Source: Geofilum rhodophaeum (GTDB lineage: Bacteria > Bacteroidota > Bacteroidia > Bacteroidales > Marinilabiliaceae). From it: a stretch of DNA of 64,000 bases. Location of the stretch: positions 1-64,000 of the forward strand of contig NZ_MWUJ01000007.1 of NCBI RefSeq assembly GCF_002210225.1. Direction: 5' to 3'. Under the pieces are notes generated by a model that saw only the letters and a list, made by a program, of their open reading frames with translations, did no database searches and was not told the origin of the DNA. The first letter of the stretch is position 1; the number at the start of each line of letters is the position of its first letter. The position numbers and the translations under genes were made by a program. This document shows positions 37,723 to 47,700 of this stretch, piece after piece.

Positions 37723-38163
37723 ATGGAAAAAAAGATATTGACCTACAAGGACATAGACGCTTCCATTCTGAAGGGGCTGCCCAATCCTACCGGTGAAGCC
37801 TACGAAATCAAGATTAAAATTCCTGAGTTCACCTTCTTAGGGGTAAAGGAGCAACCCGATTTTGCCGATGTTTTTCTCACATTTTATCCTAAAAATAAAA
37901 TCATCGAACTCAAATCACTGAAACAATACGTGTATCACCTGCGCAACATTACCGTGTCGTACGAGCGCCTCATCAATGTGTTTTACGATCATTTGATGGA
38001 AGTGTACGAGCCGGAACGCGTACGTGTGGTTATGGTATTTAATCCCCGGGGCGGCATCAGCAGCAAACTGACCATCGACAGCGACTGGAAGGTAAGGGGC
38101 GGCAACGAAAAGTTCAGCGACTGGAAGAGCAATCTCGAAGACCAATGGTCGGTAACGCTGTAA
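37723..38163 (+). CDS. QueF-like protein lacking the catalytic cysteine
   Basis: A 146-aa T-fold protein clearly homologous to preQ0 (7-cyano-7-deazaguanine) reductase QueF: it has PEFTFLGVKEQPDFADV, IIELKSLKQYVYHLRN and VVMVFNPRGGIS. Aligned to B. subtilis QueF from memory, the nucleophile Cys55 (EFTSLCPKTGQPDFA) corresponds to Gly40 with a one-residue deletion. His96 corresponds to Tyr80. Asp46 and Glu81, equivalent to Asp62 and Glu97, are kept. It has no Cys anywhere, so the thioimide chemistry of QueF is impossible. It may still bind a deazaguanine or pterin-like base. It is monocistronic. The label preQ0 reductase should be avoided. Confidence 0.85.
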   Translation: MEKKILTYKDIDASILKGLPNPTGEAYEIKIKIPEFTFLGVKEQPDFADVFLTFYPKNKIIELKSLKQYVYHLRNITVSYERLINVFYDHLMEVYEPERVRVVMVFNPRGGISSKLTIDSDWKVRGGNEKFSDWKSNLEDQWSVTL

Positions 38164-38169
38164 CACCTC

Positions 38170-38208
38170 ATCAAAAAAGGCTGCCCGATTAAGGCAGCCT
38201 TTTTTGAT
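38170..38208. terminator. Bidirectional terminator
   Basis: ATCAAAAAAGGCTGCC-cgattaa-GGCAGCCTTTTTTGAT, a perfect stem with A and T runs on both sides. It serves the QueF-like gene (+) and the DUF5723 gene (-). Confidence 0.92.
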
Positions 38209-38225
38209 CTTATACAAGCCCAACC

Positions 38226-39668
38226 CTACAAAGAAGCAGGCGCCAGCATAGGCCGGTTGCGGTAACCATGTCGACCAAAAATCAGGTTGAGCCCCAGTTT
38301 GACACTGAGCTCTCGTTGATTGGGAAACATGGTGAACTCGTCGCCATCAAAGTTCACATTGGCGTAATGGGTAGGCAGATAGTCGGCAATGGCAAAAAAC
38401 TGAACGGGACCCAGCAAAAGAGAAAGTCCGCCACCCAAACCGCCGCCACCTTTAACCCGGTAACCGTAGTTGGCGTTGAGAGCCAAAAAGGTATAGGGCT
38501 GCCAGTTGGCCGACAGATTAAACTCCTGTCTGAAATTCTGCTTTTGCATGAGGCTGCGGGAGAGCACGCCCAGGGACAAGGACTTGGTCAACTCGTATTG
38601 TGCACCCACATACAAGCCAGGAACTAAAGCCATTGAAAACTGCTCTTCACCTGTAGTGTAATCTATTACTGTTTTCAACGAATCGCCGATGGCATCCAGG
38701 GCTTCATCCAGGTCGTCCTTATTGGATCCGTCCACCTCAAGTCCTTCAAAACTATAGTGACCACCAAACGAAAGCGTATTCAAATCTTCCTTCCACTTGA
38801 TGAATCCTAAATTGGTAAGGGCTGCCGACAATTCCAAACGATTATTCAATTGGTAAACGGCACCGAAATCAAAGGCAATACCGGGGTTCTTAAAAGAGCT
38901 GAAGTAAGAACCCCACTCATCGTCCATGTCTCGTCCTTCTATCGACTCGGGAAAATCGCCGGGCGTTTCGTTCTCTTCTATTTCGAGAGGAGCCGAGGTG
39001 TAAACCTTGCCATCGACATATACATCAAAGACTTCACGACTGGTGTGCAACTCAAAACGACTGATGTCGGTCATTCCGCCCATCACACCAAAAAGCGGCT
39101 TAACATTAACCCCAAGGGTAAGATCTTCGGTCCACTCACGACTGTAGCCGATATTGATTTCCTTATAGGTCACCATTTTTGTTCTCAGGGTACTGAAATC
39201 GAAACGACTGCCATTGGGAAAACCTTTATCGGTGATCCGAAACAAATCGGAAGGTACGCCCATGGCCACCGCCCCTTTCATGGAGAGACTTACTGAAATG
39301 TAGTCCCGTCCGGTACGAAACCCCAGTCCCAGCAACTGAAAATCAGTCTGCTCGTTAAGGTTAAAAGCCTGGCCCGAAGCATCGTAAAGGTCGCCGTAAT
39401 TAAAGCGCTTACTGAGTGGACTTACCCACTCGCTGCCGACATCCTGAAAAACATCCGAAAAGGCCAGGTCGCTTTGAAACAAGGCATTGACATTGGGCAA
39501 GGCAAAAAAGCCGTTGGCTCTTGGCTGCATGGCTGGATTGGTGTACTTGGTCTGGGGAATAACTTCCATAAAGTAGAGGGCCATTGGATCCTGAGCCAAC
39601 ACCTGACCAGAGATCAAAAACAGTCCCGCCAAACCATATATAAATTTCTTAAACATCATTGTATTCAA
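38226..39668 (-). CDS. DUF5723 outer-membrane barrel protein
   Basis: A 480-aa protein with a signal peptide (FIYGLAGLFLISGQVLAQ), followed by MALYFMEVIPQTKYTNPAMQ, the N-terminal pattern of the Bacteroidota DUF5723 family. The rest is alternating beta strands with many aromatic residues (GGHYSFEGLEVDGS, VPGLYVGAQYELTKSLSLGV), consistent with an outer-membrane barrel. The NPAMQ start resembles the NPA motif of PorP/SprF-type proteins, so a distant structural relation is plausible. It is the last gene of an operon after the OmpA/PD40 and lipoprotein genes. Confidence 0.85.
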   Translation of the reverse strand: MNTMMFKKFIYGLAGLFLISGQVLAQDPMALYFMEVIPQTKYTNPAMQPRANGFFALPNVNALFQSDLAFSDVFQDVGSEWVSPLSKRFNYGDLYDASGQAFNLNEQTDFQLLGLGFRTGRDYISVSLSMKGAVAMGVPSDLFRITDKGFPNGSRFDFSTLRTKMVTYKEINIGYSREWTEDLTLGVNVKPLFGVMGGMTDISRFELHTSREVFDVYVDGKVYTSAPLEIEENETPGDFPESIEGRDMDDEWGSYFSSFKNPGIAFDFGAVYQLNNRLELSAALTNLGFIKWKEDLNTLSFGGHYSFEGLEVDGSNKDDLDEALDAIGDSLKTVIDYTTGEEQFSMALVPGLYVGAQYELTKSLSLGVLSRSLMQKQNFRQEFNLSANWQPYTFLALNANYGYRVKGGGGLGGGLSLLLGPVQFFAIADYLPTHYANVNFDGDEFTMFPNQRELSVKLGLNLIFGRHGYRNRPMLAPASL

Positions 39669-39705
39669 AATTAGGGGGTTGATAGTTCTAACGCAAGATC
39701 AGGGA

Positions 39706-41322
39706 TTACTGTGGCATGGAACCGTTCAGCTCGGCAGACACCTTGGCTCTGAAACGGCTGTCTCCATAGATTTTAACCGCTGTGCTTCCCTTACTGGTGG
39801 ATAACTCATAGGCCAACACAATATTCTTAACCTCTCGTTGCTTAAACAAACTAATTTGGGCGGCAGTCAGTCCCACCTTAAAAGAAGTCGCTGCCGGGGC
39901 TCCCTTGTCTCCCCCTTTTACAAATTCGGTATTGGCGTCCAAAAGATCATCAACTTTTTGTCCTTCGGCATCGATTACCCAGGCCGCAACTTCAATTTGA
40001 ATGGGCAGCTCGTTTTCGAAATCAAAAAACACTTCCGCTACCTCTACATGGTCCACCTCGTCTTCCGACCCATCTATGATGTCCATAAAATCAAACTCCA
40101 CCGTATCCATACGTGCATAAGTGTCGGCCCAAAAATAAAAAGGCACCTTCAACACCAGATCAACTTCCAGATCACGCTCCGAAAAGATAAAATTCTGATC
40201 GGGCGCCTCAACACCAGCAGGTGCCTCCGGATTGCTGCTCGCATATATATCGGCCAGCATTCTGGCCGGGGAGCTGTTGCCTATTTCAACCGCATTGGAA
40301 TTGCTGCCGTTAACGATAAAATTACCGTAGCCGGGAATCAAGGGATTGCCGGCAGTGGCAGCAGGCAGGTAGTCGAATCCAATGGTGGATTCATCGTTCA
40401 TTTCCAGCAAAACGGGCGTCTCATCATCTGCGTGAAAGAAACGAATATTGGTCGCTTCCACATAAAAGGGCACCCCTATGCTGTTGTACACTTCCACATC
40501 CATTTCAAAGTCGGCGATGTCGATGTGCTCGTCAAACTCGATCTCGTCAAAAAAATCGAAACTCAGACTGGCATCCATTTCGTCGGCTTCCTGGTATCCA
40601 AAATAACCGTAGGCCGATTCGTAATCCATATCTCTCATTTGAAAACCCAAGGTCACCTGATCGCTCATAGGAAACCCGCTGAAATCTTCCACCTTAAAAT
40701 TCACAGTAAGACGACTTCTATAAGGCTCCACCTCGTTTGAGGTAAAATCCAACTGGTAACCACTCAAATCAATGTACTCATCATCGCCCGACTGAAGCAC
40801 AATTTCAAACGCTTCTCCGTTGCTACTGACTTCGGGGATTTGAATACGCACCGAGCCAGACAAACCCATGGGTAAGCGGGGACTTAAAATCATCTGTCCC
40901 CTTTTCATCAACAACTGGTCGTAACGCACATCGTCTTGATGACTGAACATCACCTCTTCGCTGTAATCCCATTCTGTTGTACCAGCTTTGAAAGGAGCAG
41001 CCAGCTCAGTCGGCATACTAAAAGTCCAGAATTCATAAACCTCCGGAAGGGTAACCAGATGCGACCAGCTGACCATAACCGGCTCACGATGCAGGTAATA
41101 AACCAGACTGTCCCCCCCAAACCAAAGGTTCTCATCGAGGTCTTCAATCATATCGTATACGCTGAAGTCGATGCTGGCCAAGGGACCGGCAAAAGCCAGC
41201 TCGCGGCCATCGTCCTCCTGCAGTTCGTTAATCACAATATCATCCTGTTGACACGAGACCAGCAAGGCAGGTGTCACCATCAACAAGAACAGGTATAAAA
41301 CAAAACTATTTCTTTTCATCAT
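39706..41322 (-). CDS. Unrecognised acidic lipoprotein
   Basis: A 538-aa lipoprotein with signal and lipobox in LFLLMVTPALLVSCQQDD. The mature part is acidic and beta-rich with repeated D/E-rich segments (FFDEIEFDEHIDIADFEMDV). I do not recognise a domain. After the lipobox Cys come QQDD and an acidic stretch (QEDDGRE), the kind of surface-export-like context described for Bacteroidota lipoproteins, so surface exposure is possible. It lies 15 nt after the OmpA/PD40 gene and 37 nt before the DUF5723 gene, which suggests an envelope complex of the three. Confidence 0.75.
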   Translation of the reverse strand: MMKRNSFVLYLFLLMVTPALLVSCQQDDIVINELQEDDGRELAFAGPLASIDFSVYDMIEDLDENLWFGGDSLVYYLHREPVMVSWSHLVTLPEVYEFWTFSMPTELAAPFKAGTTEWDYSEEVMFSHQDDVRYDQLLMKRGQMILSPRLPMGLSGSVRIQIPEVSSNGEAFEIVLQSGDDEYIDLSGYQLDFTSNEVEPYRSRLTVNFKVEDFSGFPMSDQVTLGFQMRDMDYESAYGYFGYQEADEMDASLSFDFFDEIEFDEHIDIADFEMDVEVYNSIGVPFYVEATNIRFFHADDETPVLLEMNDESTIGFDYLPAATAGNPLIPGYGNFIVNGSNSNAVEIGNSSPARMLADIYASSNPEAPAGVEAPDQNFIFSERDLEVDLVLKVPFYFWADTYARMDTVEFDFMDIIDGSEDEVDHVEVAEVFFDFENELPIQIEVAAWVIDAEGQKVDDLLDANTEFVKGGDKGAPAATSFKVGLTAAQISLFKQREVKNIVLAYELSTSKGSTAVKIYGDSRFRAKVSAELNGSMPQ

Positions 41323-41337
41323 TCGCTGTTTTTGGTC

Positions 41338-43815
41338 TTAGTCAATCACTTCAATCTCTACCCGGCGGTTGGCCGCACGACCTTCTTCAGTATCGTTGGG
41401 GGCTATGGGCCTATCAAAACCGTAGCCGGCCGACTCCATACGGTCTGCAGCAACACCTTGCATTTCCAGATAGCTTTTAACGCTTTGCGCACGGGCACCT
41501 GAAAGGCGATTGTTAACGGCGGCCGAACCCACATTATCGGTATGTCCGCTCACTTCTATTCGTACGCTTGGATTCTCGTTGAGCAAACGTGCCAACTTGT
41601 TGAGCTCGGTGTACGACTCGGTACGCAAAGTGGCTTTCCCAGTGTTAAACAGGATGTTTTCGACCACAATGCGCGCACCTTTTTCCATGGGCTGCATGCT
41701 GTAATTGCGCACCAACAAAGTGGAGTCGGTATCGAAACTCAGGGGACGGTTCAAAAAGAAATAACCCTCTGCATTCAGCTCCAGCAAAAAGGGACCGGTA
41801 TGATCCAGAGCCATACTGAAACGACCACTCACACTGTCGGCCTGCACCACCATAACGGGGTCTTGCGAACCTGCGGCATACACTGCCATATGGGCTGCTA
41901 CAGCTTTATCGCTGCCTTCTTCAGTGACTCTTCCGCTGTGTACGTATTGAAGACGACTGCTCTCCAAATCGATGTTCAATTCGCCGTTATCGCCTTTCAT
42001 AGCCAGAGCAGTAAGCGGATGGGCTACACTGTGGTAGTCTTCTGCACTAACGCGTAACTCCCCGTTTACTTTATCGGCCAAAGTTATAGAATAATAACCG
42101 GTAGCCGCTTCGGTATAGGCACCGACCAACTCCAGAGAGTCGCTGTCCGACCAAAAAGCCACCCTGGCCTCCAGGGCATCACCACTGTCCTTATCCCGTA
42201 CATTTCCCCAAATGGTATAGGGGTGCAATAAGCGCTCCAAATTGTAATCGCGACGCAACTTACTGTGCCTAAGAGTGGGCATCTCAAGCGTATCGGTAAC
42301 ACCCACATAACCGTCAACACTTACCTGAAGCGCATAAGCACCTACGTCCTCCATAGGCAGGTAATACTCTCCGGAAAGACTGTCGGCATCTACGGTGAAA
42401 AGGGCGCGACCGGCTTCCAGATCGATCATGCTTACGCGGGCGGGCAAAAGGTTGCCGTTGTCGGCATCCCTGACTTCTCCCCAAACTTCGAAAGGAATGC
42501 GGGTATCCTTACGGACCACATACAAATCCAGTCCGCCCAATCCGCCATCGCGATCACTGGCCATAAAGGCTTTGGTAGAGTCGGAGGTGGGGATGTAATA
42601 CATTTCGTTGGCAGCGGTATTAATCGGATAACCCATATTGACGGGTTCTCCCCAGGTGCCATCGGGCTGACGCTCACACTTGTATATATCAAAGCCACCA
42701 AAGCCTTCGTGGCCGTTAGAGGCAAAATATAAGGTGCGTCCTTCGGGACTGACATAAGCGCCAATCTCATCTTTGGAGGTGTTAATGAGCGAACCGATAT
42801 TTTCAGCCTTTCGGTATTTGTAATCGCCTTTGCGACGTGCGTACCAAATATCCATTCCACCCTCACCTCTGCGATCGCTGACAAACCAGGCGTGCCCATC
42901 AACAGAAACAGTCAGTGAAGTTTCTTTGTACAACTTTTTATTAACCGCCCCCCGCAAATAGCTGGCCAGGTGCAGGCGACGATACCCCATTTGGTAATCG
43001 ATGAGGCGACCATTGCGCTGTTTACCCCGGTAAACAAACAGATTCAACCGGGCAGGATCCACACCTGCAACCCCCATGTGCTTGCGCGAATTTGGGTGGT
43101 TCACCGCTACACCATCGCCAATCTCTCCGTTGGTATAATTGGCCACAAAAATACGCTCTCTGGAGCTGAAGCGGGCCACCGGTTTTTGCGGCAGGCGCTC
43201 GGGATGTCGACTGGTATAATAGAAAACATTTCCGGCATGTATCTCATAGGCAGCGTACTCATCAAAATAACTGTTGATACCCGGGCCCATGTTTTCAATA
43301 AAATAAGGCAGAGAGTCCTTAACGGCAACAGCTCCGTATCTACAATTCTGCAAGAGGCGCTGATATTCCTTTTCAAAACTGCTTCTGCCCAGAAAACCCA
43401 GACTGGCATAGTAGGTATTGTAGGCCGCCTCGGCTGCGGTAAACCGCTTGGCGGCTACCAGGGCCTTACCCAACAACAAGTAATAATCACCCGCTACCGA
43501 AGGATCGGCCGCCTGAAGGTACGTGGCCGCTTCTGCAGCAGCACCACCAAAAAGAGCACTGGCCCCCAAGCGATAGTTCAGAGCCGACGAGGCGGCCGTC
43601 ATTTCGAAGAGCTGACGGTAATGCCGGTAGGCATGACTGTGAAAACCTTTACGATAAAAGGCGTTTCCTTTTTTCAATTGTTCATTGACCACCCCTTCTT
43701 GCTGGGGACCGGTGAGTGCAACAATTTCATTCTTGGACAGGGATACCGCTTCCTGCGCGCGACTGCCAAAGGCCAGCAGAATCAGCAGAAGGCTTCCAAG
43801 GAAAAGTTTCTTCAT
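41338..43815 (-). CDS. OmpA-family protein with TPR and PD40 propeller
   Basis: An 825-aa envelope protein with a signal peptide (SLLLILLAFGSRAQ). TPR-like helices (~45-150) precede a WD40-like PD40 propeller (~230-430, ASNGHEGFGGFDIYKCERQP and ASDRDGGLGGLDLYVVRKD). Three carboxypeptidase-regulatory-like beta domains (~435-690) follow, and an OmpA C-terminal peptidoglycan-binding domain closes it (~700-825, EVSGHTDNVGSAAVNNRLSG). PorE-like proteins with this build link the T9SS to peptidoglycan in Bacteroidota. It leads a three-gene operon. A role as anchor for the following lipoprotein and barrel is inferred. Confidence 0.92.
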   Translation of the reverse strand: MKKLFLGSLLLILLAFGSRAQEAVSLSKNEIVALTGPQQEGVVNEQLKKGNAFYRKGFHSHAYRHYRQLFEMTAASSALNYRLGASALFGGAAAEAATYLQAADPSVAGDYYLLLGKALVAAKRFTAAEAAYNTYYASLGFLGRSSFEKEYQRLLQNCRYGAVAVKDSLPYFIENMGPGINSYFDEYAAYEIHAGNVFYYTSRHPERLPQKPVARFSSRERIFVANYTNGEIGDGVAVNHPNSRKHMGVAGVDPARLNLFVYRGKQRNGRLIDYQMGYRRLHLASYLRGAVNKKLYKETSLTVSVDGHAWFVSDRRGEGGMDIWYARRKGDYKYRKAENIGSLINTSKDEIGAYVSPEGRTLYFASNGHEGFGGFDIYKCERQPDGTWGEPVNMGYPINTAANEMYYIPTSDSTKAFMASDRDGGLGGLDLYVVRKDTRIPFEVWGEVRDADNGNLLPARVSMIDLEAGRALFTVDADSLSGEYYLPMEDVGAYALQVSVDGYVGVTDTLEMPTLRHSKLRRDYNLERLLHPYTIWGNVRDKDSGDALEARVAFWSDSDSLELVGAYTEAATGYYSITLADKVNGELRVSAEDYHSVAHPLTALAMKGDNGELNIDLESSRLQYVHSGRVTEEGSDKAVAAHMAVYAAGSQDPVMVVQADSVSGRFSMALDHTGPFLLELNAEGYFFLNRPLSFDTDSTLLVRNYSMQPMEKGARIVVENILFNTGKATLRTESYTELNKLARLLNENPSVRIEVSGHTDNVGSAAVNNRLSGARAQSVKSYLEMQGVAADRMESAGYGFDRPIAPNDTEEGRAANRRVEIEVID

Positions 43816-44117
43816 AGGAATTGTGGTTTAAATCTTTTAGTACGCAAAGAAATTCGTTTCAGTTGCGTTTTTTGATGTTTCAGCCAGAGTTTTGACCAAT
43901 TTACAAAAATAAAGGACCAACGAAATAAAAAAGAAGACCAACGACGGGTTTTAAGACTCATTAACATATACAAACCACCGGCATAAACCGCGTCAACACA
44001 GACAAACGCCTGATCATTAGTCCAACCAACCACCTCCATTCTGTAAACAAGGAAGTAGAACAAAGAACCAGTTTTATAAAATTTTCACTATTTTCGGTAG
44101 ATTTTTTATGTGATCCC
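43816..44117. promoter_or_regulatory. Divergent control region
   Basis: A 302-nt AT-rich gap between the OmpA/PD40 operon (-) and an unrecognised gene (+). On the minus strand TATTTTTG (43911-43904) matches the -7 box for the OmpA operon, leaving an ~88-nt leader. I see no clear box for the plus-strand gene and no open frame worth calling. Confidence 0.4.
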
Positions 44118-44708
44118 ATGAGCCACTTAAAACTACTAAGTCCGGACAGAATGCTGAGCAGCGACAATTACCTGCACATTACCAACGATGTAAATCAGGC
44201 ATTGGTGGAGTTCGGTTATATTGTAAAGGGCAACTTTTTAAAGTGGATGGTTTATGGCGACGACCTCAGCGAAGAAAAAACCGATCCGCTTTTTACCCGC
44301 ATCTGTGCCGCACTGGCCCGCAATGGCCAACTCGATACGCTCTTGCACAGCGAACTTTTGCAAAAGGTAGACAAGTACCTCTACGATTTACCGGCCCGAC
44401 GCCGGATAGCGCTGGCTTTCATTCTGTTTAACAGCGAATCTTACGCCAACTATGTAGTGGAAATGAGCGAACAGGACAACCTCAGTAAGCAGGAACTCAA
44501 ACTGGTGCTGGGACGTCAAATAGAACAGGAGATTTATGTAGGCGGGAGCTACGACATGGAACGACGCATACGGGAGATGCTGGTAACCGATGTGCGTCAT
44601 TTTGCTTCAGAATTCAGCTTCATATCCGGAGGCATAAAAAAAGAGCGGGTTCTGGAATTGCTCGACATTTACAGCCGCAGCTCCATTGCCGCCCTCGATT
44701 TTGATTAA
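44118..44708 (+). CDS. Unrecognised 196-aa protein
   Basis: A soluble, mainly helical protein beginning MSHLKLLSPDRMLSSDNYLH. There is no signal peptide, membrane helix or motif I recognise. Visible elements are an amphipathic middle (KVDKYLYDLPARRRIALAFI), an acidic-basic segment (QDNLSKQELKLVLGRQIEQE) and a C-terminal helix (KERVLELLDIYSRSSI). It stands alone between two envelope operons and converges on the PKD gene with a 10-nt gap. No function is proposed. Confidence 0.7.
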   Translation: MSHLKLLSPDRMLSSDNYLHITNDVNQALVEFGYIVKGNFLKWMVYGDDLSEEKTDPLFTRICAALARNGQLDTLLHSELLQKVDKYLYDLPARRRIALAFILFNSESYANYVVEMSEQDNLSKQELKLVLGRQIEQEIYVGGSYDMERRIREMLVTDVRHFASEFSFISGGIKKERVLELLDIYSRSSIAALDFD

Positions 44709-44718
44709 GCTCCTGCGC

Positions 44719-47700
44719 TTAGCGTATTAACTTTAAGGTTCCATTTTTCTCCAGCAAAGCCTCTTCCTCGGTACGTACCTGCACCTGATAACTGTAGGTC
44801 TCTGCAGGTTGGGGACTCCCCTTCCAGGTGCCGTCCCAACCTTCATCAAGCCGACTGGATTCGTACACTACCTGTCCAAAACGATTGTAAATCCGGAACA
44901 CCACCAGGTCGCGCAGGCCCCACCCTTGTACAAAAATTCTGTCGTTGATGCCGTCCCCGTTGGGTGTAAAAGCATCGGGCACGGCCACCGAATACTTTTT
45001 TTCGACCGTTAAGACAAAGGGATAGCTCAGATTAAAACAAGCGCTGGTGTCTTGCACGGCCACTTCATAGGCCGTGGTCTCTGTAGCCTTAAACACAGGA
45101 TTGGGAGTGGTGGCACCCTCTTCGATGTACAAATCTGGCGACCATCTGTAAGATGCTATACCTTCATCACTTACATCCAAGGCGACCGTCTCCCCAATAA
45201 TAAGGGTGGTATCTCTGGGGTAAACCACCGGATATTGCTGAACAAGAACGGCTACACTGTCTTTGTCCACACAGCCATTGTGATCGGTTACTTCCACCTG
45301 GTACAGCGTATTTTCGTCCGGTGCAGCAAGGGTTGCTGCCTGGCCGGCATTAAAAACAAAATCATTGGGCGACCATCGATAAGCCTCCCCTCCTTCAGCC
45401 CAAAGCTGAGCAGTGGTACCATAACATATAAGCGTGTCGGCCGATGTGGTAATAACCGGCAAGGGAAATACTTCCACACCGACATGCCTCAGGGTATCGC
45501 TGCAACCCAGTGGCTCGTAATAGGCGATCAGTTCCAGAGGATATAAGCCGGCTTCGGAATAATACATTTCCATATCGGCTGTTGTGCTTTGCTGCCCGGC
45601 ACCAAATCCCCATAGGTAATGTGTGGCATTCAGGCTCTGATTCTGCAAAAGGGCCGTATGGGGCACACACCCCGCCTCACTGTTGTCGGCGAAAGCAAAG
45701 CGGGCCCTCAGATCCCACACCTCAAGGGTATCTACTATGGCTTTGTTGCAGGTATTGTCGGCATCGCTGCGCAAATACAACACAGGGTTAACCGTTCCAG
45801 GTGCCGAGTAAAGGTGAGACACTTCGTCCCCGGTGGCCGAGTAACCGTCCCCAAAATCCCATTGCATATCGTACACATTGCGGGCATCTGCCATCGAAAA
45901 CCGGACCTCAGCATTGCGACAAACCACCTCATCCACCACCATTTCGGCATAGGGTCCGCCCACCTCAATATAAGCCGGCTTAACAATGGTATCGGCACAA
46001 CCGTAGGTGGTCCTGCTGATCAGTGAGACCGTGTGCTTACCGGGACGATTATAGATAAAGAAAGGATGCTGCTCTTCGGACAGGTTGTCGCCCTCTCCAA
46101 AGTGCCACGACCAGCTGCCGGGGTAAGGCGTTTGGGACAGGTCGCTGAACTGCACCGACAAGGGGTAGCAGTTGGCCGCCAACACATCGGCCTCAAAGTC
46201 GGCCACAGGCGGTTCCTGAACATCAAAAAAGTCCTCCTCGAAATGTGTCATTTCACAACCGTGAACATCCTCAATATGGAGATTAAGGGAGTACCTTCCG
46301 GGGGTGGAGAAAAGCACCTCAGGCCGGGCTTCGGTAAAGACCCGTCCATCACTCAACTCCCAGCGCCAGGCAACTATCTCGCTGTTGGAGGTGTCGAAAA
46401 AGGCAATGGTGTCGCCCACGCAAAGCTCTTGATCCTCGGCACCAAAGGCCGCACTGGGCGATATGGCCCGAACCGCCTGGTTGTTGGTCACCCGATGCAC
46501 ACAACCCACTTCATCGGTCACTTCAAGACTCACATTAAAACTGCCAAATTGGGTATAATCGTGTGTTGGATGCTGCTCTGTGGAGCTTGCTCCATCACCA
46601 AAGGTCCAGTTCCACGACACCAGGGGCGACTCGGAAACACTCAGATCGGTAAAACCAAAAGTGACGGGCATACAGCCTGTTTGGTAATCCACTTCAAAAT
46701 TGGGTGCCGGCTGGTAAATAAAAAGCTCTTGCGTCAAAGTATCTCTGCAGCCGTTGGCATCCTGTACCACCAGCGACACATGGTGACTGCCCTTTTTTGT
46801 GAAAGCATAGTCCAGGGCCTCCATACTGGTCAGCACCTTATCTTCCTTGGGCAACAGCCACACGTAGCGCACCGTTTGGTTGTTGAAAGAAAAGGGCGAA
46901 TGATCGATGGATGCCGAAGGGTCGAGGGTAAGGGTGGTACCCAGACAGGGTCTGCCGGAACTCAACTCAAAGTCGGCTTTGAGCTGCCGCACATACACCT
47001 CGCGGGTCACCACATAATCACAGCCGCTCTCCGCATTAAAAGCCGTAAAAGTCACCACATAATTGCCCGATTCGGCATAGCGGTGTTGCGGATTAAGCGT
47101 GTGCGTAACCAGAGACGAACCGTCGCCAAAATCCCATTGATAAGAAGTCGCATCCAAGACCTCTGCGCTGAAAGCATAATTCAGGGGATCGGCACAATTC
47201 CGCTGCACCTCCATGGTGGCATAGGGACCCAGAATGTTGACTACCTTACTTTTCGTGATGGTGGATGGGCAACCGTTGTTGTAAATGGTAAGCGAGACAT
47301 CCATCTGTCCCGTTTTTTCATAATCGTGAAAGGGCACGGGCAGGGTGACTTCGGCGTCGTCGCCGAAGTCCCATATCTCGCGGGTGCGCTGGGCTGCCGG
47401 CGGCGAAGTGATTTCAAACACCACGGTTTCCGAAGCACAGCGCTCGTAGGAGCCCAAGCGATTAAAATCGACGGTCAAGTGCGCTCCGGCGTTGATTTGT
47501 TCTGTTTGGGTGCGTACGCAGCCCTTTTCGGTTGTTACCCGCAACTGCACCGGCACTTTCCCGGCTTCGGCAAGCGACACGTCCAAAGAACTGCCGCTTT
47601 GCCAGGCGCCACTGCCTACCCGCCAGGCCATCGCCACCACCTCATCCTTATCGGTTGCGTAAGTGGTCCGATCGCTGAAGCTGAGCGACATAGGCACACA

